From: Muscardinus avellanarius | Lineage: Eukaryota; Chordata; Mammalia; Rodentia; Gliridae | Length of the DNA: 64,000 nucleotides | Reading direction: 5' to 3' | NCBI GenBank assembly: GCA_963383645.1 | Contig: OY726566.1 | Coordinates: forward strand, 97,590,643 to 97,654,642 | In this document: positions 11,160 through 23,184 of the stretch, in pieces | Layout of the letters: each line of letters begins with the position of its first letter | Numbering within the stretch: the stretch's first letter is position 1 | Position numbers and translations under genes: made by a program | Notes under the pieces: model-generated | The model's database searches: none | The model's input: the letters and a program-made list of their open reading frames with translations, nothing else | What the model was told of the DNA's origin: nothing

Positions 11160-11531
11160 GAGGATCCTGTCAACCCACTCGAGAAGAGATAAAAAGATTG
11201 CCCTGCCCAACTGTGGCCAGAAACTTTCAGCCTTTACACTGCAGCCTTAGACACCAGCATGAAAATTTTAACATGACAAAGTAATTGCACAAAACTCAGA
11301 AGTAACCATCTCAAACTGCTGTGTATGAATAAGGGTAGGATTTCTGAACAGCACAAGAACTAAGCATGTGGCAGATTTTCTTTCTCCTCTGTTCCTGGGC
11401 CAGGCAACTCTGTGATCTTGCTGTGAATTCACCCAACAAAATCCTCTAAGCTCACCCTTCCTGTGTCCCCCGAATAAAATCTTTATTTTGGGATAATAAG
11501 AACTGAGGTAGACTCATCCCTCTGTAACAAT
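11160..11531 (+). mobile_element. Possible LTR 3' portion
   Basis: CCCCGAATAAAATC (poly-A signal) is followed after about 50 bp by CTCTGTAACA, the layout of an LTR R-U5 end. The left boundary and a TATA box are not evident, so this is weak. Confidence 0.35.
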
Positions 11532-11566
11532 ACCATTTTTATATATACAAAATTTACCCTTTCTTT

Positions 11567-11772
11567 GTGTGTATGGTACTGGAGATTGAACCCAGGGTCA
11601 TTTTACCTCTGAGTTAACCCCTAGCGCAGCCCTATTTTATTTTTGTTTTGAAACAGGGTCTCATGAAGTTGCTGAGAATCTCACTAATTACTGATGCTGT
11701 CCTCAAATCTGTGATCTTTCTGTCTTATACTCCCAAGTACTGGTATAGGTGTGTGCTACCACTCCCAGCTTA
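11567..11772 (-). mobile_element. B1-dID-type SINE, diverged
   Basis: Reverse copy: GGTACTGGAGATTGAACCCA at the ID end, TTTTGAAACAGGGTCTCATG linker, GTGCTACCACTCCCAGCTT head. Confidence 0.85.
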
Positions 11773-12101
11773 ATTTAGCAATCTTAATAGATATTTTAGA
11801 TTATTCATATAAATCAACATATCAAACAAGCATAGTTTGTACACTGTCATTATTTTTCATAAAAATCCTAACAATGACACTACACCTTAAACATCAAACA
11901 GAAGCAGACAGTGCAATCCTAATTTGCTAGCCTACCAAAACTAACTTTTACTGCTATTTTTAATTTTTGCATTACCAAATGTTTATAAATTTATTTCCTA
12001 AAGATTTATTTAAGTCATGTGAACTAAAAGGTCTTTGCATCCATTTTAAAGCCCCTGGATTCTGTACCAGTATTGGGAAGAGGCATCAAAATGTATTAAT
12101 T
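11773..12101. other. Unassigned AT-rich non-coding DNA
   Basis: No feature recognised. Confidence 0.5.
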
Positions 12102-12717
12102 TGCCAGTATTGGAAAATTGCTTTGATAATTTCTAAAATGTAAAATATAGTCAGAGCCTAGGTGCTATGCAAACACCAGGTAAGGAGGGGGCTGCAGCTA
12201 TTATAATGCAGAGTTCCTCTCTGTCTTTGCCCTTCATTCTAATGATTAACCTATAGTAAAGGCCTTAGAGTCAATGGAACCCATTAGCCCTAAAATTACA
12301 ATAGAGGCAACTGATGCCTCTGTTTACCTCCTCTCCTCTGGGATCCAACTTGGGCATAGGAAAGGTAAACTTTGTGTGTGGCTTCAAAGCACCCTAGTTG
12401 ATGAGCAACCAATACTGCCCAATACAATAGAGCTGAAGGCCAGGTAGATTCTTGACCCTTGCACTTAGTAAGTGCACTGTCAGGAGACAAAGAGGCACCA
12501 CCTGGCTAAGGAATAAGTAACTACCCCATTGCCCTGGTAACGCTGATGAGAAAGATACCAATACAAAATCTATTTAAAGGTTGGGGTCCCCAAAAGGAAC
12601 CAGAGTTTCATTTTCGGGCTCTTCAGCATGCGGGTCAGCATGATGCTTTTTCCTTCTTTTCTCTATTTCCTACTGCTTTATTTCCTAATTTTTTAATAAA
12701 AATTTGTTAAAACTGCA
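12102..12717 (+). mobile_element. Solo LTR, family 1, copy A
   Basis: TG..CA bounded (TGCCAGTATTGG ... AAAACTGCA). A TATA-like TATTTAAAG lies at 12571 and AATAAA at 12695. Two other copies occur on the minus strand (24588-25484 and 57860-58185); shared blocks include CATTCTAATGATTAA, CCTCTCCTCTG and AACCAATACTGCCCAATACA. No matching target duplication remains, so it is old. Retroviral class not determined. Confidence 0.7.
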
Positions 12718-12754
12718 CTGAGCTGCCTGCTTTTTTTTTTTTTTTTTTCCCCCT

Positions 12755-12941
12755 CTTTGGTAGTACTGAGGTTCCTGGAAACCCTTCTACCTCCAGGCTA
12801 CACTACCAGACCTATTTTTATACTTTTTATTTGGAACCAGGGTCTCTTAAGCCACTGCAGCTGGCTTTGAACCTGCGCGATCCTACTGTCTCAACCTGAC
12901 AAGCGCAGGGATTACAAGCGTGCACCACCACACCCGGCTTC
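12755..12941 (-). mobile_element. B1-dID SINE, short CpG-rich subfamily
   Basis: Reverse copy next to the LTR end. CTGCCTG occurs on both sides (poly-T side 12725; after the head, 12943), a likely target-site duplication. Confidence 0.92.
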
Positions 12942-13800
12942 TGCCTGTTAATTTTAATTTTTCTATTCAACAAAACTTAGTTGAATAAGAAAAAGAACCC
13001 CCACCATTCAAACTGTAAAAGGTTCTACCCCCAGTACCACAAAAAGATAAAATAAAATAGTAAAATAAAATAAAGCATAACTCTGTGTGACTGTCTAGTT
13101 TACAGACAGATAGGAGTTTTCACTTCTTCAGTTTGACAAAGAAATTAAACTTAAGATTCTGAAAAAAAAAATGAGAGTTATGTAAGCTAAAATGGCTTCC
13201 ATCTGACCAAGCTGTTTGATAGAAAAGATTTTTATACTTCTTTCAGAACTATAATCTATGTAACCCTTCTAGAATGTGCCATATTGTATGGCACACATAT
13301 AAAATGGCTCCACTAATGTCAACAAAGATCTTGGCTCCTGAAGCATGAACTGAAACTATGGCAAAATGCATATAGCCCTTCCCAGGATATGCCTGGACAA
13401 GCAACCTGAGGGCCATGACTATCAGCACTTGAAATCCTAACACCGCAGCTTCCTCTGTCACAGAGCTGTGCCACTACCAATGATGAGGTTAATTCTGAGT
13501 TTACTAGCTCTGCTGGTGGGTGTCAGGGAACTTCTCATTTTCAATCTGATTAAGGTCTTCTAAGGCACTTGCTCCTGACATCATCAGTGATGCTGAGTAT
13601 ATAGAGCATAGGGCATAAGCAGTTTAAGGAACTCAACATAAGCAACATAAGAAATTTGTTTAGACATGCCAGCATACAGCTCAGACCAACATGCTATGTG
13701 ATGCAGTTGGTAATGGACCCTTCGATCATAAACTGTTCCCATTTCTGATGGACTTACATCATCAACACATTTGTGGTTACTGACGAGAGTCAGGTAAGAT
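12942..13800. other. Unassigned non-coding DNA
   Basis: Apart from a short SINE-tail-like scrap at 13015-13075 (CCCCCAGTACCACAAAAAG), I recognise nothing. Short open frames on the minus strand have no family features. Confidence 0.5.
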
Positions 13801-13845
13801 TTGATAAGCCTTATCAATCTAAAGATGCTTAACAGCATCTTTAGA
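13801..13845. repeat. Two adjacent perfect hairpins
   Basis: 13801-13817 reads TTGATAAG-C-CTTATCAA (8-bp arms). It is followed at once by 13818-13845, TCTAAAGATGCT-TAAC-AGCATCTTTAGA (12-bp arms, 4-nt loop). No known element is assigned to them. Confidence 0.9.
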
Positions 13846-14186
13846 AGCCCTATGAAAAAGCAACCTTTTCAACACACAGTGCATCAAGCAATTGCTTTCA
13901 CCATGATGAGTCTCCAGTGCGTATGACTTTGATTCAGTAACTTTTCTTTGGCCCCCACTCTTTGCTGACAGAGGATCAGTGTGACTCTTTAGCCTTCCCA
14001 ATGCTTGGACCAATTTTGGAATTTCCTCTTTTATTACTACTGTACTTGGCTCATTATCCCCTCTCTCTGCTTGCTTGTCACCTGCTAACTGTTAAGAGTG
14101 CTCAAATGATAGAACTCATGTATTGTCTAGTACATATTGAATTGGGGTTTCTTGAGAAGAAACTTGACGTTTCCTTACCAGGTTCT
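13846..14186. other. Unassigned non-coding DNA
   Basis: No repeat recognised. A 78-codon plus frame at 13962-14198 shows no family motif and I treat it as chance. Confidence 0.45.
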
Positions 14187-14987
14187 TGTCTACGGTGAGT
14201 GAAGAATGACACCCGCAGACCGCAGGAAGAGGAGTAAAAGGTTTATTGGAAGCAGCAGGGAATAGGGAAAGTGGCCAAACACCCCTAAGGGCTGTTGGAA
14301 CTTTTGATGTCCAGCAGCTGCCTTCAGGTCACTACCCAAGTGTAGCCTGGGCCAAGTGCCTTTAGTTGCAAGCTGCTTTTTCTCAAAGTCCGCAATCTGC
14401 CAGAAAAGAAGTGCAGGTCACCCCTAGGGGCCCTGGTCAGCCTTGATGTCCAGCAGAGGCCTTCAGGTCACTACCCAAGTGTATCCTGGGCCAAGTGCCT
14501 TCAATTGCACTCCACCTTCTCTCAAAGCTAACGCGACCTGCAAGAGAGAGAGAAGCTCCCCAACAGGGAGGGGAGGGGTTCCCAGAGTGGGTAACCGCTC
14601 CGGTGACTGCGCTAGGCATTTATATATATCTGCATGTCCTATATTGCTTGGAGTTTGGAAAGAAGCTCTCAAAATTTGCATAGGGTATTTACATGTCCTT
14701 TGAGGGGACTCCTTCAAGTAGGAGTGTCATTTGCATGTCCTTTGAAGGGTCTCCTTTCAGTAGGAGTGTCAGACTTGCTCCAGTGATGTCTCCTGGTTTT
14801 GTTGATGTTTGACAGATGGTTTTGTGAAACTTTGGTCATTCTTATGTCTGAACCTTGGAAGAGCTGATCTCTTTTAGGAGCCTTGGAAGTTAATTAGTAT
14901 TTGTCGCCCCTTAGGAAATTAAGTTTTTTCTACCGAGGCCTCTTCCCTATCTGCCTACTTCCTTCTACCTCCTCAATATGTTCAACA
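14187..14987 (-). mobile_element. LTR, family 2, copy 1 (with internal duplication)
   Basis: On the minus strand it has a TATA box (plus-strand TTATATATATC at 14620), a poly-A signal (TTTATT at 14242) and ends TG..CA (TGTCTACGG ... TTCAACA on plus). A second copy lies near 51230-51870. Between the TATA and the poly-A signal, about 130 bp is duplicated with a 139-bp period (GATGTCCAGCAG at 14306 and 14445). Class not determined. Confidence 0.65.
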
Positions 14988-15026
14988 TAAATTGTTAGAA
15001 TTTCTAATGTGGATTATATCATTCAA

Positions 15027-15031
<5 letters not shown>

Positions 15032-15076
<45 letters not shown>
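15032..15076. repeat. (TG)n microsatellite
   Basis: About 22 TG units at the tail of the next SINE. Confidence 0.97.
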
Positions 15077-15077
<1 letters not shown>

Positions 15078-15270
15078 TGCTGGGGATGAAACCCAGAGGC
15101 TTTCTACCTTTCGGCTACACTCCCAGACCTATTTTCTATTTTATTTGGAAATAAGGTCTCACTAAGTTGCTGAAAGCCTAAGTAGCTGAGGCTGGCTTTG
15201 AATCTGTGCAGTCCTTCTGTCTCAGCCTCCCAAGTACTGAGATTACAAGCATGTGCCACCATGCCCAGCC
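15077..15270 (-). mobile_element. B1-dID-type SINE, long form
   Basis: Reverse copy: GGTGCTGGGGATGAAACCCA .. TTTGGAAATAAGGTCTCACT .. GTGCCACCATGCCCAGCC. Confidence 0.92.
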
Positions 15271-17785
15271 ATCAGTTGATGTTTATTCATAGCTAATTGG
15301 CTTTGGCAAAGCAGCCACCCAGCATCTAAAACTAGCTTGACTTTAAAGAATTTCTTTTATAATTTTTGGCATATTATAACCTTTGGGTGCTTAATAAACC
15401 TCAGGACACTGTGAAAAGACATGAATTGTGAGTGATGTGACTTATTGGTCTTAGGACTTAGAGGTCCATTGCTCACAACATAGAGTATCTTGACACAGAA
15501 GCACAATATCCATGAAATTTTATAATAATTGAACTTTCCAGTCAGCTTTTCAGCTCATACTAATCTCAACTGCTCGGTCTTCTCCTGTCCTTTCCCCCTC
15601 TGTCAGTCCTAGCAAGTAACTTTAGCAATTATGTTTGCATGGTATATTAATGAATGGGTAACTTGTTTGGGTCACAATTGCACAAAATGTTCTTAAAACT
15701 ATAAGACTGTGTTGTGTCCACAAATTATGTCTGCTCAGAGAACTTCAAAACTAAAATGTTAAGTTAATCTATTACCCTGAAGTGCATCTCCCAATTGGAG
15801 TTCTTCAAATACCAACAAATAATGTTTAAGAGAAAAATAAACGTTACCAGGACACATTATCATCAAGCATCTCCATGTAAATGTAACGACAATCCAATAC
15901 ACAGACACTTTTATTTGCCTTGTGGTGATTTCTCAAGTATACTCTGCTTTCTACTTCCCAGTCTGACCTGTGTCGACCTTAGCATTTTCATCATTACTGT
16001 GCAGAAGACTCACCATCTATTGTTAAGGACATCTAGTTAGGGCCTAGGGATTATTAGGAGCACCGAAGTCTACTTCTGACTTCACCTCAGTCTTTATGAA
16101 TAACAAAAACATTCCTCTATTACAGTTAGAAAATTCTCAAAGGCATACTGGATGTTGGGAAAAGATTCCTCTCGAAGTTTAGCTTATCAGAATCTTGGAA
16201 AGAAGAACCTCTTCATCTTGTTTTTCCTTTCATGAAGAAAAAATTACTATTTATTTTTCTAAACTCAGCATTCCCATAAAGATTCCACTCTGGACTCTAT
16301 ATTTTATCATTTTCTTAAACTTATTCAGTAACAAAGGCTTTTACAATACTAACACTGCCATTGCCTCCTATCCCAAGTTTAGAAATTGCTTAGCTCCTTT
16401 GCCTCCAGGCAGGCCTATTTCATTTTACAAAAAAAGAAGAAAGAAAGAGCAGAGAAGAGGATGTCTAGCCCTGAGCCTTCTTTTGCATCTGTATGCTTGC
16501 TGCCTTGAATCTCTGAAGCAATGGAAGGTAAATAAGCCTTTGGTCTATTCTTCCTTTGTTCTCTGAGTCTTTATTCCCTAGGAGATTTTCTTCTCAGATT
16601 AAACTTGGAGAGGTCTTTTTTCTTTGTGTAGATTATTTGAACTGATAATTTGCATCTACAAAGAGAGCTAAAAAATATTCAATGGCTACTACTCCTGCAG
16701 CTGGAGGTACTTCATACCATAATCTCTTCTTTACATTTAGGGAGAAGAGCCCTGAAAAGTGAATGAAAATTCAAAAGCAAAATTTTCAGGGCCAAGTTTA
16801 TTCTGTCTCTAGATAGTACAATCAAACAAGTTTTAAGTCACTGAATTTAAAATGAGTCTTTCCCTCTCACAGGAAAGAAAAACAGATCATTTTAACAAAA
16901 ATAAAGGCACAGATTAATAAAAAAAAAAAGCAAATAAATCCAATATTGTAAACAAAACTAACCCAGTATTACAAACAAAAGAAGAACAAGACAGTAAAAG
17001 CTCAACTGAAAAAAATCTCACGATATAGTTTCTTCATAAAGCACAGGATCCTTTTTTTTTTTTTTACAAATGTATGTAGTTTGCTCTGAGCAAGGTAAAG
17101 TATTACTTTCCTTTATTAAACTAGAGCAGACTTTCATAAGAAAAGTAATATAACAAAATGCATAGCCACTCTGAAATAAAATAAAGATGATAAAGATGAA
17201 AGGAAAGCAGGCACAAATCAGAACAAATGGAACAGAGGCAAGATCAAAGTTATAAGACTAAAAAATATTATATCAAAAGAAAACAGATAATGGATTGTGA
17301 GAGCATCATGTGGGGGGAGGGGCTGGGAACAAAGAGTGGTACTCATACATGCCTTGGGAATAGTTTTAAATTCCAAACACAAAGACAGCAGGGATCTGCA
17401 GACATGAATAAGCCAGCAGTTTTTATTAAAGAATTCATGAGGTTCTTCTAGCCCCTTCATCTAGCACCTAATAGCAGAGCCACCTTTACCTGAAGACTCT
17501 CCTGCTTCCCTTAAGCACAATCATCAAACACACTACATAAAAGCAGAGCTTTAGGCCGCAGGAAATGCCAGATAATGACAGAGTTCTGTGCAAACCAGAA
17601 GGTATTAGCTTTGATTTGTCAGGACAACAATAGTGATAGGAATATCAGCTACAGTTGTTTTTAATATGAAGCTTGATGGAACTCAAAAGGGCTGGGCTGG
17701 TCATTATCAGTGCAATTGATAGCTGAAAAGATTATTTACCTTCTGGTGATAACCATTTTTTTCATGTTGTTTGTTTTGCTTTGTT
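15271..17785. other. Unassigned, apparently unique sequence
   Basis: About 2.5 kb with no repeat or gene I recognise, one of the longest such stretches here. The 123-codon frame at 16195-16566 has no family features or splice context and is probably chance. Confidence 0.5.
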
Positions 17786-17957
17786 TTTGTACTGAGGATT
17801 GAATCCAGGGGCATTCTAATTCCAGGATACATTTCCAGTTCTTTTTATTTTAAAACAGGATCTCCCTAAGTTGCTGAGACTCTGACCTCGAACCCGGATC
17901 ATCCTGTCTCATCTTCCTAAGTATTGGGGTTATAGGTATATGTTACCACACACAGCT
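17786..17957 (-). mobile_element. B1-dID-type SINE, diverged
   Basis: Reverse copy: GTACTGAGGATTGAATCCAG .. TTTTAAAACAGGATCTCCCT .. TATGTTACCACACACAGCTG. Confidence 0.85.
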
Positions 17958-18139
17958 GATAACCATTTTCTAAAGAACTAGGTAGAATTTAAATGTTTCT
18001 AACTGAATACACACTTGCCTCTGCTCATCCAGAATTTTTGTAGAAACCAATAATAAAGTAGTATGAGTCATACAGGAAGAGAAAAATGTGATTTCTTTCC
18101 TCCTCATCATAAGAAACATGGCTGATGCTCCTATAATTT

Positions 18140-19320
18140 AGAATAATTTGAGGAGCCTTGGGCTTTGTTCTTCTTTAAAGAGCTTGTAGAATTGAGCTGG
18201 AAATATGCCTGGTCCTGGGATTTTCTTTATTGAAAAGCTCTTTACTGCTTTTTAAATTTCTCTTATTGTTATTGGTCATTTAAATTTTCTATATCTTTTT
18301 GGTTCAATTTAGGTAAATTGTATATGTCTAGAAATGTATCAGGTTTTTTCTAGGTTTTCAGTTTATTGAAGTATAACTTTTTTCATTTTTTATTTTTATG
18401 TGAAACATATCGAAAATGGTATACATTCAGACTATGCTTGGTACCCTCCCCCACACTTCCCCTTCCTCCCCTCCTAACAATTAGTGTCCAGGTTAACCAT
18501 GCTATATTTATATTTTTACACAAATTCAGATGTAGCTCCTTCATTAATCAACCTCAGCCTTCTTCCTCTCCTCTCCTTCCATTCTAGGTTTAGTTTCTAA
18601 TGTTCCTCTAGATTTCCATGTTGTCTGTGGTAAAATCTTTTGCACTCATTACCTTAGAAATTTGGGTAAATTATTTTTTTTTCATTAGATGACTAGGGGT
18701 TTATCAATCTTATTTATCTTTTTAAAACTGGTACATTGTAATCATATATCTTGATGAACTTCAGGATGATAGAGGCATGCATGCTCACAACACTTTTTGA
18801 GTCCTCTCCCAGTTCCTGTCCTATTCCCTTCCCCACCTTCTTCTTAGACTCACCACAGTGAATAACTTTGATAAGTTTGTATATGTACATCATGTCCATT
18901 GAGCTATTTCCTTTTCTGCCCTTGCCTCTTGTTCAGGTCACCTTATTCACTCATCAAAGGTTTCTCCTCCCTTTTTTGGAGTTTCTCCTACGTCTCATTT
19001 TCTCCCTAGTTTCTGCTCGTTAGGACGAACATCCAACTTTTCACTTTTTGTGACTGAGTAATGTCACTTATAATGTTCTCCAGTTCCATCCATTTCCCTA
19101 AAATTGATATAATTTTTTTTCTTTATGGCTGAGTAAATTTTATTTTGTACATGTTCCATAATTTTGTAATCTATTCATCTGTTGATGGACTTCCCAGTTG
19201 GTTTTATAGTTTGACAATTATGAATTTTGCAGCTATAAACATAGACATGCATGCGTTACTCTGGTCTTTTGATTGAGTGGCTAAGGCTATTGATATTCAG
19301 CATGATTATTAAGAAATAGT
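18140..19320 (-). mobile_element. L1 mosaic on the minus strand
   Basis: 18140-18370 is L1 ORF2 reverse-transcriptase DNA in reverse (GAATTGAGCTGGAAATATGCC). 18370-18600 is a reversed L1 3'UTR (TTATGTGAAACATATCG..). 18660-19320 is a further reversed L1 end (CACTTATAATGTTCTCCAGT, ATCTATTCATCTGTTGATGG). At least two L1 pieces are joined here. Confidence 0.75.
18261..18560 (-). repeat. Left arm of ~300-bp inverted repeat
   Basis: The reverse complement matches 24071-24369 with only about 3 mismatches by my reading. It spans an L1 3' end plus the first ~120 bp of an adjoining L1 ORF2 fragment, including the same junction. Confidence 0.85.
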
Positions 19321-19595
19321 TTTTACACTTCTAAGAACATGCAACTGAGGGAAGCAACACATATCAGTCCTGATGACACTTGGTCTCTATGCCGTGAAAA
19401 CAGCATTCTGATGAAAGAAATCAGCATAAATTGGAAAAGACAACAAGTGAAAGGCAACAGCAACAAGAAAAAAGCTAGCAGGCAGATCAGAGAGCAGAAA
19501 AAGACCCCACCTGCCTCCAATGGATGCAGCCTCAAATGCCAAAGTGGTACCATCTTGCCTCACTGAGACAAATTGCCAGAGACTCACAGGATAAA

Positions 19596-19640
19596 ACAAA
19601 CAAACAAACAAACAAACAAACAAACAAAAAAAAAAAAACC
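19596..19640. repeat. (CAAA)n microsatellite and A-run
   Basis: About eight CAAA units, then 12 A. Confidence 0.95.
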
Positions 19641-20146
19641 TTGAAACAAAGTAAGAGGCTGTAGCTCATCCAAATTGTAAGCAGTCACTTCCTTCTGCAC
19701 AGACACTGACTACAAACTGCAGCAGTGGCAACTGAGCTGACCACACCCTCCAAAGACCCAGAGTGGCACTCAACCACACCATAAGTGAACTCGCTGTCCC
19801 TTCAGGAGACTGCTCAGCACAGCCACAGGAACTTGTGCAGCCACAATAAACCCACAGGGTTTGAGACTTTGCAGTTCAACCCGGCAAAGATGGGGGTGGA
19901 ATCTGCTGTTGGGCATAGCAATGGGCTTAGCAATGGTTTTCAGTGTGAAGGAAGATATACGCTTAACACTAGAGCCAGCTCCATTGATACTGGTCATTTG
20001 TATAAACTGAGAGAGACTCAGAGAACCAGGCTTACAGTAGCTAAGGTGCTGGTGGCACTTGGCACCTGCACAGAGAGGGACTATAGAGGCCAAGTTCATT
20101 GAGTATTTATATATTTGTAGGGTTGCATTATTTTGTTTTTTTTATG

Positions 20147-20174
20147 GTGTGTGTGTGTGTGTGTGTGTGTGTGT
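20147..20174. repeat. (GT)n microsatellite
   Basis: About 14 GT units followed by CACGCACACGCATGCATGCG, alternating purine-pyrimidine DNA. Confidence 0.95.
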
Positions 20175-20315
20175 GCACGCACACGCATGCATGCGCTTGT
20201 TTGGTTGCTCTCTTCCCCATTCCTTTCACAAGCCTCTTCTCTTATACATATCTACTCTCTTCTCTCTATCCCTTTTCTTTTCTGTCTTTTCTTTCCTCTT
20301 CTTTGTCTTGTATTA

Positions 20316-21826
20316 AATCCATGGAAAGAAAACTACAGGTTTATATTGTTGATGAACGTAGACACAAAACTGCTAAACAAATACTAGCAACATGCATTCA
20401 AATCCACATTAAGAAAATTAAACACCATGACCAAGTAGGGTTCATCACAGAGATGCAAGGCTGATTCAACATATGAAAATCAATCCATGTAATTCTTCAC
20501 ATAAACAGAACCAAAGACAAAAAATGCACAATCATTTCAATAGATGCTGAAAAAGCATTTGGTAAAATTCAACATCCATTTATGCTAAAAGTACCACAGA
20601 GAATCAAAATAGAAGGAACATAACTTGATATCATTAAGGTAATATGCAATAGGCCCACAGCCAACATCATATTAAACAGGAAAAAAATGCAAAAATTCCC
20701 CCTCAAAACAGGAACAAGACAAAAAAAAAAAAAGTCCATTATCACCACGTCTTTTCCAAGTAATACTTGAGACTCTAGCAAAGCAATAAGGTAAAAAATA
20801 AAAAAGAAAGAAAATCAAAGGAGTAAAATTAGAAAAAGAAGAACTAAAACTATCCCCATTTGCAGATGACATGACACTATATTTAGTACCAATAAACTCA
20901 ACCAAAAAGCTTATAGAACTAAACAAATTCAGCAAAGTGTCTGGATACAAAATGAATCTTAAAAAATCAGAAGCTTTCTTGTATGCCAACCATAAATCCA
21001 CTGAAAAAGAAATTCAGAAAACACTCCATTCAGGATATCTCGCAATAAAAACAAAATACTTAGAAATAAACCTAAGCAAAGAGGTAAGAGCTCTACAAAG
21101 AAAATTATAAAACATTGAAAAAACAAATTGAAGAATCCTTAGAAATTGGAAAGCTCTTTCATGTTCTTGGATAGGCAAAATAAATATCATCAAAATGGCC
21201 ATTCTTCCAAAAGTGATTTGCAGATTCAATGCAATACCCATTAAGTTACCATAGTCATTCCTCACAGACATAGAAAAATTAGTCCTATAGTTTATTTTGA
21301 ACAACAAAAAAACCAGAATAGTCAAAGTAGTTTTCAGCAACAAAAACCATGCAGGAAGAATCACAATACCTGACTTCAAACTATACTACAAAGCCATAGT
21401 AATAAAAACACCATGGTACTGACACAAAAACAGATACATAGACCAATGGAGCAGAATAGAAGATTCAGAAACAAATCCACATACTTAGGACCAACTTAGT
21501 TTTTACAAAGAAGCCAGAAACACATAGTGGAAAAAAGATAACCATTTCAAGAAATGGTGTCTGTAAAGCTGGTTAACCATATACAGAAAAATTAAAATAA
21601 ACCCCACTTTCTCACTCTGTACAAGAGTCAATTCAAGATGGATCAAGGAAGTGGAAATCAGACCAGAGACCTTGCAGCTCCTTGAAGAGGGCATAGGCTC
21701 AACACTGCAACACATAGGAACAAGTAAAAACTTTCTGAACAGGAACTCAAAAGCATAAGAAACTAAAATGTGGATCAATACATGGGATTGTATTAAACCA
21801 AAAAGCTCCAGTAAAGCAAAGGAAAC
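20316..21826 (+). pseudogene. L1 ORF2 remnant, RT onward, part 1
   Basis: Starts inside the reverse-transcriptase domain (ATCCACATTAAGAAAATTAA.., AAGTAGGGTTCATCACAGAG). It passes the palm region (ATTTGCAGATGACATGACAC, an FADDM-type block in this copy near 20858) and runs to TGGATCAATACATGGG. Frameshifts are frequent. The endonuclease is absent. It is cut at 21826 by an LTR and resumes at 23185. Confidence 0.88.
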
Positions 21827-23184
21827 TGCCGAAAGCCAGCTAGTCCAATGGGGCACGAGTTTGCTCGCGGTCGAGGGTCTCAGTAAAGGTGGGGAAGGAC
21901 AGAGTGATTTTCTACAGATTCTTATCTGTAGCGGTTCTTTCCTAGGAAAATAATCCTATGATCGGCGCTTTAGAAAGAACCTGACATGGATCGATGCTTC
22001 TTGTGCAATCGAACACTTTATTTTGGACACAAGATTTTTTATATATTCCCCTCTCCCAGTGAATTTCTAGTAAAAGGAAGTGCAAAACACCCAAGGTACA
22101 AAAGAGAGATACACATGCAAATTACCAACCCTGAACAAGACAAAAGTAAAGCCTGGGATATTCCAGGTCTTTGTGTTTGAAATCAGTCCCATTATCTCAG
22201 GTGGGCCTTGTGCTCTGGAGCCCAGCCCCCTTTGGCCTTGCAGCTGCAGAGGCTTTTATTTGGCTAAAAGTCACACCCAAAATCCATTGAAGTATTTAGT
22301 TTTTAAGATCACTCGAAGAATCCAGTTTTTAAGAGTTTTCTTTAACCGTTTTGGAGCTCTCATTCCTAGGGCTTAGTCCAATGTCCTCCTTTATAATGGG
22401 GGACGAAGTCTGAGATTCCAGCTTTCATATAGTTATCGTAAGGAAAATCCGTGTTCCTTCATGATGATCTAGGGAATTTTGATGAATGTCTGCTGGATTT
22501 TGTCTGCAATACTATCTGCTGTCTGAAAACTTAAACAAACTCATGACACAGTTTAAACACCAAGAAATAACATGAGGTCTTTAGATTTAGTTGTCAGATA
22601 TATTTCTCTAGCAGCTGAGCATTTTCCTTCTTTTAATAATCCATATTCCTATCACTAACCTTCTGCAACTTTCTTTTCTTTTCTGATTACCCTAATTCTC
22701 TCTTTCCCATTCGGGCCAATCTCAGGATAAGCTCTTCTTCATACAAAATACTTTCTTATTCTCACCATATTTTCTTTCTTTCTTTCATCTTTACACATCT
22801 ATTTTTATTTGTCCTTTGTTTTGACATAGCTATTTTTAACCAGGTGGTGTCGCTGTATTGAAGGTCGAAGGTGGACTGGAATGCTGCTTCTAATTACCAT
22901 TTGAACAAGGCTCATCTAATTACCATTTGAGCAAGGCTGAAAGTTTACTGGAAGGACATGGATTCAATTTTCACTCACAGTCCTGATCTTTTTTCCACCG
23001 GAGCAATTTCATGTGGAAAGTTAAAAGAATCATTACTAAAAGAATAGTAGTTATGAAAGAATATCTAAGAGTGGAGGAGTTTTTTGGCCGGAGACGATGC
23101 CCTCTCTCGGGGCTAATCGCCGATGACTACATGGATTCTCACACATGTAGATGCCGAGATGGAGTGGGCAGCAAAGTCTTGGCA
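21827..23184 (-). mobile_element. Long LTR nested in L1, with 6-bp target duplications
   Basis: The insert starts TGCCGAAAGCC and ends GTCTTGGCA. GGAAAC lies on both sides (21821-21826 and 23185-23190), and the L1 reading continues across. On the minus strand there is a TATA-like ATATATAAAA (about 22040) and AATAAA (22017-22022), then about 190 bp to the end. This is the layout of one LTR, 1,358 bp long. A 6-bp duplication fits a class II (ERVK-like) integrase. No coding remnant seen. It contains a 26-bp tandem duplication at 22891-22942. Confidence 0.75.

Larger units (their letters stand above)
19321..20310 (+). mobile_element. Probable L1 5'UTR segment
   Basis: Purine-rich, CAG-rich sequence without long frames lies directly upstream of an L1 RT segment. 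The call rests on position and composition, not on a recognised consensus, so it is tentative. Confidence 0.35.

Noticed and set aside
16195..16566. Possible 123-aa gene
   Set aside because: No domain, signal or splice context; hydrophobic stretch fits AT-rich chance coding.
20059..20387. Overlapping Cys/Val-rich frames across a GT repeat
   Set aside because: Microsatellite translation, three frames at once.
21827..23184. Two separate retroviral pieces
   Set aside because: A single pair of ends with one 6-bp duplication and one TATA/poly-A set fits a single LTR better.
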